NCBI GenBank assembly: GCA_001603145.1
Contig: LVBI01000011.1
Span: 1-64,000 of the forward strand
Direction: 5' to 3'
From: Spirochaetales bacterium Spiro_07
GTDB lineage: Bacteria > Spirochaetota > Spirochaetia > Treponematales > Treponemataceae
DNA: 64,000 nucleotides
The notes beneath the pieces were generated by a model. It was not told the origin of the DNA. It saw nothing but the letters and a program-made list of their open reading frames with translations, and did no database searches. Below, one piece after another: positions 43,650-52,480 of this stretch (positions are counted from its first letter, which is position 1; each line of letters starts with the position of its first letter). The position numbers and the translations under genes are program-made.

Positions 43650-43865
43650 ATGCCGAGACGCTTAACAGCCAAAGAAATTATTTCTGTATTGAGTGAAAAC
43701 GGTTTTTGCTTAATCGGGCAGAAAGGCTCTCATCAAAAATGGCAGAATGCAAAAACAGGTGCAGTTACAATAGTCCCATGTCATGGAAATAACCAGATCC
43801 CTATCGGCACAATTTATTCCATAATCCGCGCTTCAAAACTCGATAAAAGGTTATTCGGCTTCTAA
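43650..43865 (+). CDS. hicA: HicA-family mRNA interferase toxin
   Basis: A 71-residue dsRBD-like HicA toxin, a ribosome-independent mRNA nuclease. LTAKEIISVLSENGF opens the domain and GQKGSHQKW holds the catalytic His in the conserved G-S-H motif; VPCHGNNQIPIGTIYSIIR is the second signature. All conserved residues are present, so the toxin looks intact. It starts right after the hicB stop, so expression is coupled. Such pairs act in stress or phage response, or simply stabilise the locus. Confidence 0.9.
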   Translation: MPRRLTAKEIISVLSENGFCLIGQKGSHQKWQNAKTGAVTIVPCHGNNQIPIGTIYSIIRASKLDKRLFGF

Positions 43866-43890
43866 GTAGATTAATCTCTTGCGAAAAGCA

Positions 43891-44799
43891 TTATTTTTCT
43901 TTTACGAAAATCTCGTAGAGGCGGTCTAGGTCTTGGCGTGAGAAATAATCGATTTGGATTGTGCCTTTTTCGAGGCTGCCTTTGAGAGTGACTTTTGTGC
44001 CGAGCGCAATCAGAAACTGCTGCTCGATAAACGAAATGTCGGGGTCTTTTGGCTTTTCGGGCTGCTTTGGCTTTTTTGCGCTCTGGGCTTTTTCGCCGTT
44101 AAGCTCGGCTGCATATTGCTCGGCTTCTCTTACAGACATATTTGAGCCAGTAATGCGCGCGAACAAGATGCGCTGGTCAGACGGGTTAGAAACTGAAAGC
44201 AGTGCGCGTGCGTGGCCGGCTGAAATTGTACCGGCGGCAACCGCATTCAGCATGTCTTCCGGCAGCTTGAGCAGACGCAAGGCGTTTGCCACGGTTGAGC
44301 GCTTTTTGCCCACGCGCAGGGCGGCTTCTTCCTGGCTCAAGTTTGAAAGCTGCATAAGCTGCTGATAGGCCCTCGCCTCGTCTATCGGGTTCAGGTTTTC
44401 GCGCTGAATGTTTTCGATTAACGCAACTTCAAGTTTCTTTTCATCAGAAAAAGTGTTGAACACAACAGGAATCTGCTCAAGGCCTGCAAGCTTTGCTGCT
44501 CTTGTGCGGCGTTCGCCTGCAATTATGTAGTAGGTGCCGTCGCCGGCATCTTCAACAAGCACAGGCTGAATAACGCCGTGAAGCTTGATTGAATCGGCAA
44601 GCTCCTGCAATGCTTCATCGTTGAATTCGGTGCGGGGCTGAAAAGGGTTCGGCTTGAGCTTAGAAACATCAACCATAACAGGCGTTCCGGCCTGAACGTT
44701 TGAGGCTGAAGTTACTGGTACATCAGACTCGCCGAAATCGCTGGCAGCGTCTTCAAATAATGCGTCTAAACCTTTTCCAAGACCGAACTGCTTAGCCAC
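43891..44799 (-). CDS. parB: Chromosome partitioning protein ParB
   Basis: A 302-residue ParB/Spo0J CTPase that loads on parS sites. GLGKGLDALFED is the usual N-terminal ParA-contact peptide, PNPFQPRTEF and AGERRTRAAKLAGLEQIPVV (near residue 95) form the CTP-binding ParB/Srx fold, and the helix-turn-helix follows near QEEAALRVGKKRSTVANALR. The C-terminal dimer domain is present. It overlaps parA by 8 bp. No match to a canonical parS was found in the window. Confidence 0.94.
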   Translation of the reverse strand: MAKQFGLGKGLDALFEDAASDFGESDVPVTSASNVQAGTPVMVDVSKLKPNPFQPRTEFNDEALQELADSIKLHGVIQPVLVEDAGDGTYYIIAGERRTRAAKLAGLEQIPVVFNTFSDEKKLEVALIENIQRENLNPIDEARAYQQLMQLSNLSQEEAALRVGKKRSTVANALRLLKLPEDMLNAVAAGTISAGHARALLSVSNPSDQRILFARITGSNMSVREAEQYAAELNGEKAQSAKKPKQPEKPKDPDISFIEQQFLIALGTKVTLKGSLEKGTIQIDYFSRQDLDRLYEIFVKEK

Positions 44800-45547
44800 G
44801 GTTAATCACCTCTTGCGCAAGCAGCTGATAGCTTCTGGCACCGATGCAGTCTGCGTCATACTGACAGATTGGCACGCCGTGCGACGGTGCTTCTGAAAGA
44901 CGCACGTTGCGCGGAATAATAGTAGAAAAAACTTTGTCGGCAAAATATGTCTTTACCTGCTGCACAACTTCCTGTGCAAGGCGTGTTCTTGAATCGTACA
45001 TCGTAAAGAAGATTCCGCCAATTTTCAGATTTTGGTTGAACGATTTCTGCACGCGTTTTACTGTCTGAAGCAATTGCGTAATTCCTTCAAGAGCAAAATA
45101 TTCACACTGCATTGGGATAAGCACTTCGTCTGCGGCGGTGAGGCCGTTCAAAGTGAGAATGCCGAGCGACGGCGGGCAGTCAATCAGAATGTAGTCGTAT
45201 TTCGGTACGACAGGAGCAAGGGCACGTTTCAAGAAAAACTCGCGGTGGTCTTCGCCGACAAGCTCAACTGCGGCACCAGACAAATCGATTGAAGCTGGTA
45301 TTGCTGAAAGGCCGGGAACTACAGTTCGCTTGATAGTCTGTTCCGGGGTGGCGCGCTTCATAACAAGCTCGTAGACGGTTGGTTTGTCTTTTTCAATGCC
45401 GACACCCGAAGACATGTTGCCTTGAGAGTCAAAATCAACGAGAAGCACTTTTTTACCGGCAAGCGCAATATAAGCCCCGATATTAATTGCTGACGTTGTT
45501 TTGCCAACGCCGCCTTTTTGATTAACAAAAACGCAAATTTTTCCCAT
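44792..45547 (-). CDS. parA: Chromosome partitioning ATPase ParA (Soj)
   Basis: A 251-residue deviant-Walker ATPase working with ParB in origin segregation. NQKGGVGKTTSAINIG near residues 9-24 carries the two-lysine P-loop, LLVDFDSQGN near 36-45 the A' motif, and ILIDCPPSLG near 121 the Walker B. There is no N-terminal DNA-binding domain, so it is the chromosomal Soj type. TATACT ends 6 nt before the ATG and no ribosome-binding site is present, another probable leaderless start. Divergent from the methyltransferase gene 48 bp away. Confidence 0.95.
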   Translation of the reverse strand: MGKICVFVNQKGGVGKTTSAINIGAYIALAGKKVLLVDFDSQGNMSSGVGIEKDKPTVYELVMKRATPEQTIKRTVVPGLSAIPASIDLSGAAVELVGEDHREFFLKRALAPVVPKYDYILIDCPPSLGILTLNGLTAADEVLIPMQCEYFALEGITQLLQTVKRVQKSFNQNLKIGGIFFTMYDSRTRLAQEVVQQVKTYFADKVFSTIIPRNVRLSEAPSHGVPICQYDADCIGARSYQLLAQEVINRG

Positions 45548-45595
45548 AGCTAAAGTATATCAATTTTTTCCTGTTGAGTATATATTATTTTTATT

Positions 45596-46843
45596 ATGTC
45601 AGATTTTTCTGTTCTTAAAAAGCTTTTTTTTGACGAATCTTCCATCTTTTTGCGCGGAATCATCTCAAATCCGGTAAAAAATGCTGAATTCAAGAAAATC
45701 CGCATTACGCCTGTAAACGCAAAAGACGGCTTATGCTTTCATGTTGAAAAATTCACAGAAAAGCAGTCGTTCCACGAAAATTTGACGCAAGACGGAATTT
45801 TCAGCTTTATAAAGGAAATAATTCCACAAAAATTCAGGCAAGCCGTCTTTGAAACAGAAAGCGGAACAGTTTCGGTTTTGGCTAACAAGAAAGGCAAAAT
45901 CTCGATAATCACGAAAAGCACAGGCAAACCGCAGTGCAATTGCGCTGACGGAAACGGCGGAAAAACTGAAAAACTTGAAAGCACCGCGCCCAAAACGCAA
46001 AACCGGAAGAAGCAGTACATTCTTCAAGAGGGCGTGCCTGTGCCGTTCCTTGTTGAACTTGGCGTAATGACAAAAGACGGCGCAGTCATTGCGCAAAAAT
46101 ACGATAAATTCCGCCAGATAAACAGATTTCTTGAATATATTGACGATGTGCTTGAAGACGCGCTGCTTGAGCCTGACGGAACGAGAAAATCAGAAATTTC
46201 AATTGTTGATTTCGGCTGCGGAAAATCGTATCTGACTTTTGCGGTCTATTATTACCTCACCGAGCTGAAAAAGCTCCGTGCGCGCATTGTCGGGCTTGAC
46301 TTAAAAGCCGACGTAATTGAGCATTGCAACGCGCTTGCAGAAAAGCTCGGCTACAGCGCGCTAAAGTTTCAGACCGGCGACATTGCGCATTTTGAAAGCA
46401 ACACCGGCTTTGACATGATGATAACGCTTCATGCGTGCGACACCGCAACAGATTATGCACTGGCGCGTGCCGTAAACTGGAACATTCCGGTGGTTCTTTC
46501 TGTGCCGTGCTGCCAGCATGAGCTTAACAAGTCTGTTGAAAAGCAGTCTGCTGCGCCAGAATTTGCCGCGCTGCTCAAATACGGAATAATCCGCGAGCGT
46601 TTCTTGAGCCTTGCAACAGACGCTATGCGCGCTGAACTTTTGGAAAGTTCAGGCTATTCGGTGCAGCTGCTTGAGTTTATAGACATGGCGCACACGCCGA
46701 AAAACATTTTGATACGCGCCGTCAAAAAACACAGCGCCGGGCACGGCAACAGTTGCGCCGCCGGAAACACTGCCGCTTTTTCAGCCTTAAAAAAAGCTTT
46801 AGGCGGCCAAGCCCCGATATTGGAACAGCTCTTTTCGCAATAG
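45596..46843 (+). CDS. Class I SAM-dependent methyltransferase
   Basis: A 415-residue protein with a C-terminal Rossmann methyltransferase domain of the METTL25/Methyltransf_32 type: VDFGCGKSYLTFAVYYYL near 203-220 is the SAM-binding motif I, MITLHACDTATDYAL near 283, and LSVPCCQHEL near 299-308. The N-terminal 150 residues show no known domain. Members of this group are thought to modify RNA, but the substrate is unknown. TATTAT ends 7 nt before the ATG and there is no ribosome-binding site. It shares a 48-bp divergent promoter region with parA. Confidence 0.82.
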   Translation: MSDFSVLKKLFFDESSIFLRGIISNPVKNAEFKKIRITPVNAKDGLCFHVEKFTEKQSFHENLTQDGIFSFIKEIIPQKFRQAVFETESGTVSVLANKKGKISIITKSTGKPQCNCADGNGGKTEKLESTAPKTQNRKKQYILQEGVPVPFLVELGVMTKDGAVIAQKYDKFRQINRFLEYIDDVLEDALLEPDGTRKSEISIVDFGCGKSYLTFAVYYYLTELKKLRARIVGLDLKADVIEHCNALAEKLGYSALKFQTGDIAHFESNTGFDMMITLHACDTATDYALARAVNWNIPVVLSVPCCQHELNKSVEKQSAAPEFAALLKYGIIRERFLSLATDAMRAELLESSGYSVQLLEFIDMAHTPKNILIRAVKKHSAGHGNSCAAGNTAAFSALKKALGGQAPILEQLFSQ

Positions 46844-46922
46844 CCGTTGTGCTTTGCCACGCTTTTGACCGAACAATCTTGAAACATAGATTAAGCTAAC
46901 ACGAAAAGAAAACACTATTTGA

Positions 46923-46951
46923 TTGACATAGCTTGTATGTTAAGTTAAAAT
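46923..46951 (+). promoter_or_regulatory. Promoter of the 555-residue hypothetical gene
   Basis: -35 TTGACA (46923-46928, perfect), 17-nt spacer, -10 TAAAAT (46946-46951), followed by a 100-nt leader to ATG 47054. Confidence 0.75.
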
Positions 46952-47053
46952 TTACAACACTATTCGAAGTGGCGTCAGAAGCTTTTGAACAAAAGCTTCC
47001 TGCAATGCAGAGAAGACGTTGCGGAAAATCTGCCACTTTGCAAAGGATTTAGC

Positions 47054-48721
47054 ATGGATATTGAAGATCTTGACCCGGATATTGCCGCACTTTTGAACTC
47101 TGCCGACATGGAAGATACTGAAACTAGCGGCGCAGCGGATATGGATGAAAATTTCCCCAGCCCCGATTACGACTTTTCAGCTGATGAACCTTCTGCCGGA
47201 GCTGGCAAGCAGGAAGGCAAAGTAGACCTGACTGTTACAAAATTTGCACCGATTGAGAAGTTCTTTTCAGATACGCCTCATAAAGTTTTTGATGACCCGA
47301 ATTATTATAAGACCGCCCTTTCTGGCGAGTCTGAAATTGCGAACAGGCTTCATGCAACGCTTTCAAAGTTCTTGAAAACAGATAATCCGCAAGACCGCAC
47401 AGTCTACAGACAGCAGCTTTACAGCATCTATTATGAATTCATAAAATCTGTTGCGCCAAAGCTTGCATCGCCGTCTGTTCCAGCTCCTAAAAAATATCTT
47501 GTGCGCTACGGCCTCGTGCTGCCGTCTCTTTTTACGCCTGAACAGAAAAAAACTTTCGCGTCTGTAATCGACGAAAACACATCAGGCGAGCCGGTCTATT
47601 ACCTTGACGAATGGCTGAGCTACATAGCCACAGGCAAGCTTACGCTTTCTGCAACTGATGAAGCGCGCCCTCAAAGAGGCGGCGGCAACGACATTCAGCG
47701 TCTTATGACTTTGCAGAACAAGGCTTCGGGCAAGCTTCAGACTGCCGAGAACTATCTCAAGACAAAGGTTAACCAGCGCGGTCTTTTGGAAATTGAGCTG
47801 AAATCGAAAATCGACCAGATTTGCGACCATTCGCCGATGCCGAATTTTCCTGCTCTTGGTGCACCGCTTTCAGATGCGCAGAAACGCATGTTCAATGAAA
47901 TCAACGAAAAGATGCACGACCTTCTCAAGATAGACAAGGAAATAAGCCAGAATCTTACGGCTTATCAAGATGCAGCTGATGAGACCGAATCTTTGCAGGA
48001 AAAGATGACTATTGCGTCTGCCACCGTGGGCGTAAGCAATGCAGACTTGCTCAAAGAGATTGATACAGTCCGCCAGATGGCCAAAATGACTGTAGGACGC
48101 AAAGGCAACCACTTCCCGATTTTCTCAAGAGATTATTACCATTGTATGCCGCGCGGCACTGGTTTCAGAGAGAACGTAATCGACGCGCTTGCTTGGGTTG
48201 AATCAATCGATCCGGGCGTTTTCGTCCGTATGCACAAGAATAACGCAAACAGAATCGTTCCATATGTTCTGCTTGTGCCAACTTACGGCGAAATGGGTTT
48301 CTGCTGGGAACCTTTCGACAAATACAACAAGGTTTCAAGCCGCGGCCGCATCGCCGTTCCGATGTACCCGAAAAACCTTCAGGTTGCAGTTCTTACGGCT
48401 TGTGCAGACTTACGCTGGCAGGTTGCCAAAGAAAAAGCTTCATATTACTGGATGGAAGAAGGACTTACCGGTATGTACTATCAGTGGTTCGACCAGCAGA
48501 AGCTTAAAGGCGATGTAAAAGACTATTTCATCCGCGACTACATTTTGTGGATGACGAAAGAAGCTGAAGGCGTTCAGCGTCTCGACAAAGAGGTGCGCGG
48601 CGTATTCTGGCGTTATCTGCCGTTCCCGCAGGAGCGCAAGGACATGCTCAAGCTGCGAAGCCTTGTTTACGCGGAATTGTGCCAGAAAGACGCAAACCGT
48701 GCTATGTCAGACGGCTATTGA
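47054..48721 (+). CDS. Hypothetical protein, 555 residues
   Basis: Unrecognised, soluble. It has an acidic N-terminus (MDIEDLDPDIAALLNSADME and a further Asp/Glu/Ser-rich stretch to about residue 60), a helical middle with coiled-coil tendency (about 225-350), and a conserved-looking aromatic C-terminal third (MPRGTGFRENVIDALAWVE; GFCWEPFDKYNKVSSRGR). No enzymatic motif is evident. I chose ATG 47054, 6 nt after AAAGGA. A strong promoter and gene-like codon use suggest good expression. I suspect a spirochaete-restricted family. Confidence 0.72.
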   Translation: MDIEDLDPDIAALLNSADMEDTETSGAADMDENFPSPDYDFSADEPSAGAGKQEGKVDLTVTKFAPIEKFFSDTPHKVFDDPNYYKTALSGESEIANRLHATLSKFLKTDNPQDRTVYRQQLYSIYYEFIKSVAPKLASPSVPAPKKYLVRYGLVLPSLFTPEQKKTFASVIDENTSGEPVYYLDEWLSYIATGKLTLSATDEARPQRGGGNDIQRLMTLQNKASGKLQTAENYLKTKVNQRGLLEIELKSKIDQICDHSPMPNFPALGAPLSDAQKRMFNEINEKMHDLLKIDKEISQNLTAYQDAADETESLQEKMTIASATVGVSNADLLKEIDTVRQMAKMTVGRKGNHFPIFSRDYYHCMPRGTGFRENVIDALAWVESIDPGVFVRMHKNNANRIVPYVLLVPTYGEMGFCWEPFDKYNKVSSRGRIAVPMYPKNLQVAVLTACADLRWQVAKEKASYYWMEEGLTGMYYQWFDQQKLKGDVKDYFIRDYILWMTKEAEGVQRLDKEVRGVFWRYLPFPQERKDMLKLRSLVYAELCQKDANRAMSDGY

Positions 48722-48742
48722 TAATTCAGCTTAGAACAAGCA

Positions 48743-48877
48743 AAAAGGCTGCTTAAGAAATATAGCATTGTCATTCTTGATGCTGTGTCATTGCCCGGCT
48801 CGACCGGGCAATCTTGTCAAAAGATTATCGGGTCGAGCCCGATAATGACATTTTTTGAACTTCTTAAGCAGCCTTTT
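48743..48877. terminator. Nested bidirectional terminator
   Basis: A perfect 17-bp outer stem, AAAAGGCTGCTTAAGAA (48743-48759) with TTCTTAAGCAGCCTTTT (48861-48877), encloses two repeat hairpins ATTGCCCGG/CCGGGCAAT (48790-48812) and ATTATCGGG/CCCGATAAT (48824-48846). It lies between convergent genes and can act both ways. Confidence 0.85.
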
Positions 48878-48903
48878 CAGTTTTAAACGCGGTTTTCAGC
48901 TTT

Positions 48904-49191
48904 TCAGTCTTTGCGGTTTCTGCCGCGGTATTTTTGAGGAATGAGCGGGTCGAGCTTGTCTTCAAGATTGAACTTTACGATAACCCAGCCTGCAAGCTTT
49001 TGATATGCAAACATGCCGCAGATGACGCCGCCAAACAAACAAACCGGAAACAGCGTCTGCGCTATGCCAGGATTGTCTTTCGTAAAAAAGCTGACAGCAA
49101 CCACAAGTATGATTATGAACAGAAAAGACATCAGCACTTCAACCAATGTTCCGATTGCAATAAATAAAATAGTGTTTCCTTTTTTAGTCAT
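48904..49191 (-). CDS. Small membrane protein
   Basis: A 95-residue protein with two hydrophobic segments (about residues 8-36 and 44-63) and a charged C-terminal tail DKLDPLIPQKYRGRNRKD. No family recognised. AGGAGGAAT precedes the ATG. It begins 10 nt after the lspA stop, so it is co-transcribed with the lipoprotein signal peptidase and may take part in envelope biogenesis, though that rests on position only. Confidence 0.72.
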   Translation of the reverse strand: MTKKGNTILFIAIGTLVEVLMSFLFIIILVVAVSFFTKDNPGIAQTLFPVCLFGGVICGMFAYQKLAGWVIVKFNLEDKLDPLIPQKYRGRNRKD

Positions 49192-49200
49192 ATATTCCTC

Positions 49201-49743
49201 CTAATTGGTTTTTTCTGTATTCGCTTTGTCAGCTTTAGTAGAAGCCGAAAAAATGAACGAAAGCACAAGCGCAATTTCGCAAACCAGCACGGCAGAATCT
49301 GCAATGTTGAAGGTCGGCCACCGCTCAAGCCCGAACAAGCCGTAAAACTTTACGTCGATGAAATCGACAACGCCGTCTGGCCTGAAAAACCTGTCGATGA
49401 GGTTGCCGAAGCCGCCGCCCAAAATGCCTGCAATGAGCCACCGCTGCACTTGCGAAAGTTCCTTGGTGACAAAGAAGACCACAAGCACGGCAAGAAGCAC
49501 CAATAGCGGAATGATGCAGAGCGAAACAAAGCGCCACACGCTAGAAAGACCGTTGCCGAGGCTGAACGCCGCGCCCAAGTTTGTCACATGAATAATGCGG
49601 AAAAAATCGCCGAACAATGAAAAATAAACTGTGCCGACCGGCACGTTCTTTATTATAAAGGCTTTTGTAATCTGGTCTGCAATGATGATGACAACGCTTA
49701 GAATCAGAGGCAACATCTTTGCTTTTATATCTCTTTGCTGCAT
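49201..49743 (-). CDS. lspA: Lipoprotein signal peptidase (SPase II)
   Basis: Removes signal peptides from diacylglyceryl-modified prolipoproteins at the inner membrane. 180 residues with four transmembrane segments. The catalytic Asp pair is in GNLIDRFF near 111-118 and FNIADSAV near 145-152; VTNLGAAFSLG near 55 is the N-x-G-x-A-F signature. This fits a genome encoding lipoproteins such as those at 1342 and 33648. First of a two-gene minus-strand unit with the small membrane protein. Confidence 0.94.
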   Translation of the reverse strand: MQQRDIKAKMLPLILSVVIIIADQITKAFIIKNVPVGTVYFSLFGDFFRIIHVTNLGAAFSLGNGLSSVWRFVSLCIIPLLVLLAVLVVFFVTKELSQVQRWLIAGILGGGFGNLIDRFFRPDGVVDFIDVKFYGLFGLERWPTFNIADSAVLVCEIALVLSFIFSASTKADKANTEKTN

Positions 49744-49783
49744 ATCAAATTAACTCCTGTTTTTTACAAATCATCAAGGCGGT

Positions 49784-50542
49784 TTACAAGCCGGTCGGCA
49801 CGTCTATGAACACTGTTTCTAAACCCTGCTCTTTTGCAAGCTTTTCTGCTACAAGCTTAACCCCGACAGTTTCAGTCTGATAGTGACCGGCTGCAATAAG
49901 ATTGAATTTGTTCTCAAGCGCGGTGTGATAATCTTGATGCGAAACTTCGCCTGTTATAAGCACGTCTGCGCCGGCTTCAATTGCTTCGTCAAGATTGTCT
50001 GCACCACTGCCTGAAACAACCGCGATTCTTGAGACTTTTTCTTTGCCGAAAGACAGCACAGTGTTGGGCTTTTCGCCGTCAGGAAAAGCTTTGAAAATCA
50101 GCTGCTCCAAAGTCAGCGGCTTTTCCGCATTGCCGATAACGCCAGCCATCATGCCGCGCCACTCACCGAAAGGCTCTAAATCATTCAGCTTGAACCTTGC
50201 CGCAAGGCCGTAGTTGTTGCCGCAAAGTTTGTTCGCGTCAAGCGGAATGTGGCACGCATAAAGCGCGATGTCGCTCTTTATCAGCTTTGCAATTCTTTTA
50301 TAGTGAATGCCCGTAATTGTTTGCTCGTGCCCCCAAAAAAGACCGTGATGCACAAAAAGCATCTGCGCACCCCATTCAGCAGTGCGGCTTATGGTTTCTT
50401 CGCAAGCGTCAACGGCGAAAGCAACTTTTGTAATTTCGCAGCCGCTGTTCTCAACCTGAATGCCGTTTTTTGAAACGTCAGACGGAAACATTTCTATGTT
50501 CAAGAAGCTTCTGAAATATTTATCAAGTTCGTGCTGGTTCAT
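49784..50542 (-). CDS. Nif3/DUF34-type dinuclear metal protein
   Basis: A 252-residue member of the NIF3/YbgI family, hexameric proteins with a dinuclear metal centre. FVHHGLFWG near residue 64-72 supplies the first His pair, HIPLDA near 98 more ligands, and the late AGHYQTETVGV near 218 a further His and Glu. The family was wrongly labelled GTP cyclohydrolase type 2; its true function remains unsettled (metal handling or cofactor repair proposed). It lies between lspA and a membrane protein gene on the same strand. Confidence 0.87.
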   Translation of the reverse strand: MNQHELDKYFRSFLNIEMFPSDVSKNGIQVENSGCEITKVAFAVDACEETISRTAEWGAQMLFVHHGLFWGHEQTITGIHYKRIAKLIKSDIALYACHIPLDANKLCGNNYGLAARFKLNDLEPFGEWRGMMAGVIGNAEKPLTLEQLIFKAFPDGEKPNTVLSFGKEKVSRIAVVSGSGADNLDEAIEAGADVLITGEVSHQDYHTALENKFNLIAAGHYQTETVGVKLVAEKLAKEQGLETVFIDVPTGL

Positions 50543-50566
50543 CTGAAAATCTAAAAAGGCGAAAGC

Positions 50567-51727
50567 CTAATTTGCCTCCGTTTGGGAATCTGAAAGTGCG
50601 GCTGCATCCTGCTCGCCAGCTTGTGCTTCTTCTGCTTGCGGCGTGTCTTGCTTTAGCTGAATCTTCGTCTTTTCTGCGCGCAACGCAATCTGTTGTGCCT
50701 GAATCCAGCCGTCGCTCGGTGCAGATGAAACAAGGTTATAGGCAAAAGGCTGGTTCACGGCGTAGTTGCCCATGCCGCTTATGTAGCCCGGAATGTTTTC
50801 GTCAATCTTAAAAAGTGGAATCTCAATTTTTTCAGCTTCAAGAAAGTCTTTTGCGGCAAGGCTCGCGTTTCCGTCTGCCACAATCAGCACAACCCTTTCA
50901 AAAAGGTTTTCCTGTTTGGCGTAATCTGCAAGCGTTGCAAGCTCTTCTGCCTTGATTTGCTGCCACTTTTCAAGCTGCTGCGCGTCAACCGGCTGGTTTT
51001 CGGCTTCTGCCTTGAAGCGCTGCGACTGCAAGACAAACGAGCGGCAAATGCGCGAATTCCAGAACGAATCAAGATAAGGCTTGTCTTTTGCGTAAAAATC
51101 TGCGCAAATCACGATGTTGCCTTTTCTGGTGATTGATTCAATTGTTAGGCGGTTTTCACTTATCGAGGTGTAAACATCGGGCAGAAAAAGCACAACCGGC
51201 AGCTCATCTTCGCTTTGTTGGTTTGAATAAACTGAAAACGGCACATATTTATAAAAGACCGACGTGACCGGCTCTTTTATTGAAGAAACTTGCGTAAAGC
51301 CCTCTGAAAATGAGCCTGTGTAGTTCTTTTTTACAATTTCAACCGCTTCGCAGTCGCTGCTGTTGAGGTGCTTGAAAGTTGAAACAGGATAAAATCTTAT
51401 TATTACATAAGCGCCGCCCGCAACGAGCAAAATGCCCAGAAGCGAAACAATGACCGCGCCCGGCGTGTATGCGTCCATTTTAAGCTGCTGAAAAAAACGC
51501 CCCAAGCTTCTCAAATTGAAGATGAACACAAACAAGCACGGCACAGCAACAACTATTACAGACAGCGAAAGACCGTCCGCAAGAATCAGCAGAACAGCAA
51601 CAATAAGGGCAAACAGCGAAAAAATAACAGATGTATCAACTTTATTGCGCTTTTTTACGAATGTTCTGAACACAACAGGCAGAAGCAGAAAAAGCACGAA
51701 TAATTCGCCTAAAAAAAGAACATGCAT
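50567..51727 (-). CDS. Hypothetical membrane protein
   Basis: A 386-residue protein with four hydrophobic segments in the first 115 residues (FLGELFVLFLLLPVVF, IFSLFALIVAVLLILAD, VIVVAVPCLFVFIFN, VIVSLLGILLVAGGAYVI) and a soluble domain after about residue 120. That domain contains LPVVLFLPDVY and ERVVLIVADGNAS, reminiscent of an alpha/beta-hydrolase core, but no full catalytic triad could be assigned. The last 30 residues are Ala/Glu/Gln-rich. TATCAT ends 8 nt before the ATG. Function unknown. Confidence 0.65.
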   Translation of the reverse strand: MHVLFLGELFVLFLLLPVVFRTFVKKRNKVDTSVIFSLFALIVAVLLILADGLSLSVIVVAVPCLFVFIFNLRSLGRFFQQLKMDAYTPGAVIVSLLGILLVAGGAYVIIRFYPVSTFKHLNSSDCEAVEIVKKNYTGSFSEGFTQVSSIKEPVTSVFYKYVPFSVYSNQQSEDELPVVLFLPDVYTSISENRLTIESITRKGNIVICADFYAKDKPYLDSFWNSRICRSFVLQSQRFKAEAENQPVDAQQLEKWQQIKAEELATLADYAKQENLFERVVLIVADGNASLAAKDFLEAEKIEIPLFKIDENIPGYISGMGNYAVNQPFAYNLVSSAPSDGWIQAQQIALRAEKTKIQLKQDTPQAEEAQAGEQDAAALSDSQTEAN

Positions 51728-51913
51728 GTCTTAGTATGATAAAGAAAAAGCAGCCTGTGTACAAGTATTCGTTTTGCGCGGAATTGCCGTTTTGTAAAAG
51801 CATGAGTTCTGTGCATCTCACCTAGCTCAAAATGCATCTTGCCGTTTTCGGGGTTCTGCCGGAAAGCTTGCCGTGCTACAATTGGGCAACAAACGAAAAC
51901 AGAAGGAACTGAT

Positions 51914-52480
51914 ATGAACATGCTTCTTCACGACATGAAAGACATGACTTTTGAGTTGCCGGAAACTGAATGGAAAATCATCGGCGCGAACGTAAAGACC
52001 GTGCAATGCCGCGGCTGCTTCAAATGCTGGCTCAAGAACAACGGCTACTGCATCTATAACGACGCATTCGCCTATGCAGGCAGAGACCTTGGCCTTGCTG
52101 AAAACTGCTTTGTTATAAGCGAAATGACTTACGGAGGCTTGAGCGCGCCGGTTAAGCGTTTCTTTGACAGGGCAATTTCAAAAGCTTTGCCGTTTTTTAC
52201 GTTCTCAAAAGGCGAAGTTCACCACATGCAGCGTTACAAAGGCAATTACTCATATTCGTTTTGCTTTTACGGCAAATCTTCAGATTTAGAAAAAGAAACG
52301 GCGCGCCGCTATGCAGAAAGAATCTGCATCAACAACGGCGACACTCTTACAGGCGTGTTTTTCGTTGAAGACATGCAGAGCGCGAAAGATTTGTTCCTTA
52401 GCTCAATTAAAGGCGGCGCAGCAAACGCAGTTTCAGCAGACGCGGCAGGCACATCAAGCAAATCAAAGGAGACACTGTAA
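51914..52480 (+). CDS. Flavodoxin-family protein lacking the FMN phosphate loop
   Basis: A 188-residue protein related to NADPH-dependent FMN reductases of the iron-sulfur flavoprotein type. It has CRGCFKCWLKNNGYC near residues 35-49, the cysteine-rich strap of that group, and ISEMTYGGLSAPVKRFFDRA near 77, the second flavin-binding loop. The usual N-terminal GSPR-type phosphate loop is absent, the protein starting at MNMLLHDMKDM. AAGGAAC precedes ATG 51914. Its stop overlaps the next gene (TAATG), which has the missing loop but no cysteine strap, so the two products could form one flavin site together. Confidence 0.72.
   Translation: MNMLLHDMKDMTFELPETEWKIIGANVKTVQCRGCFKCWLKNNGYCIYNDAFAYAGRDLGLAENCFVISEMTYGGLSAPVKRFFDRAISKALPFFTFSKGEVHHMQRYKGNYSYSFCFYGKSSDLEKETARRYAERICINNGDTLTGVFFVEDMQSAKDLFLSSIKGGAANAVSADAAGTSSKSKETL

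Noticed and set aside
43891-45547. parS site near parA-parB
   Set aside because: No TGTTTCACGTGAAACA-like sequence was found by eye here or elsewhere in the window; a pattern search would settle this.
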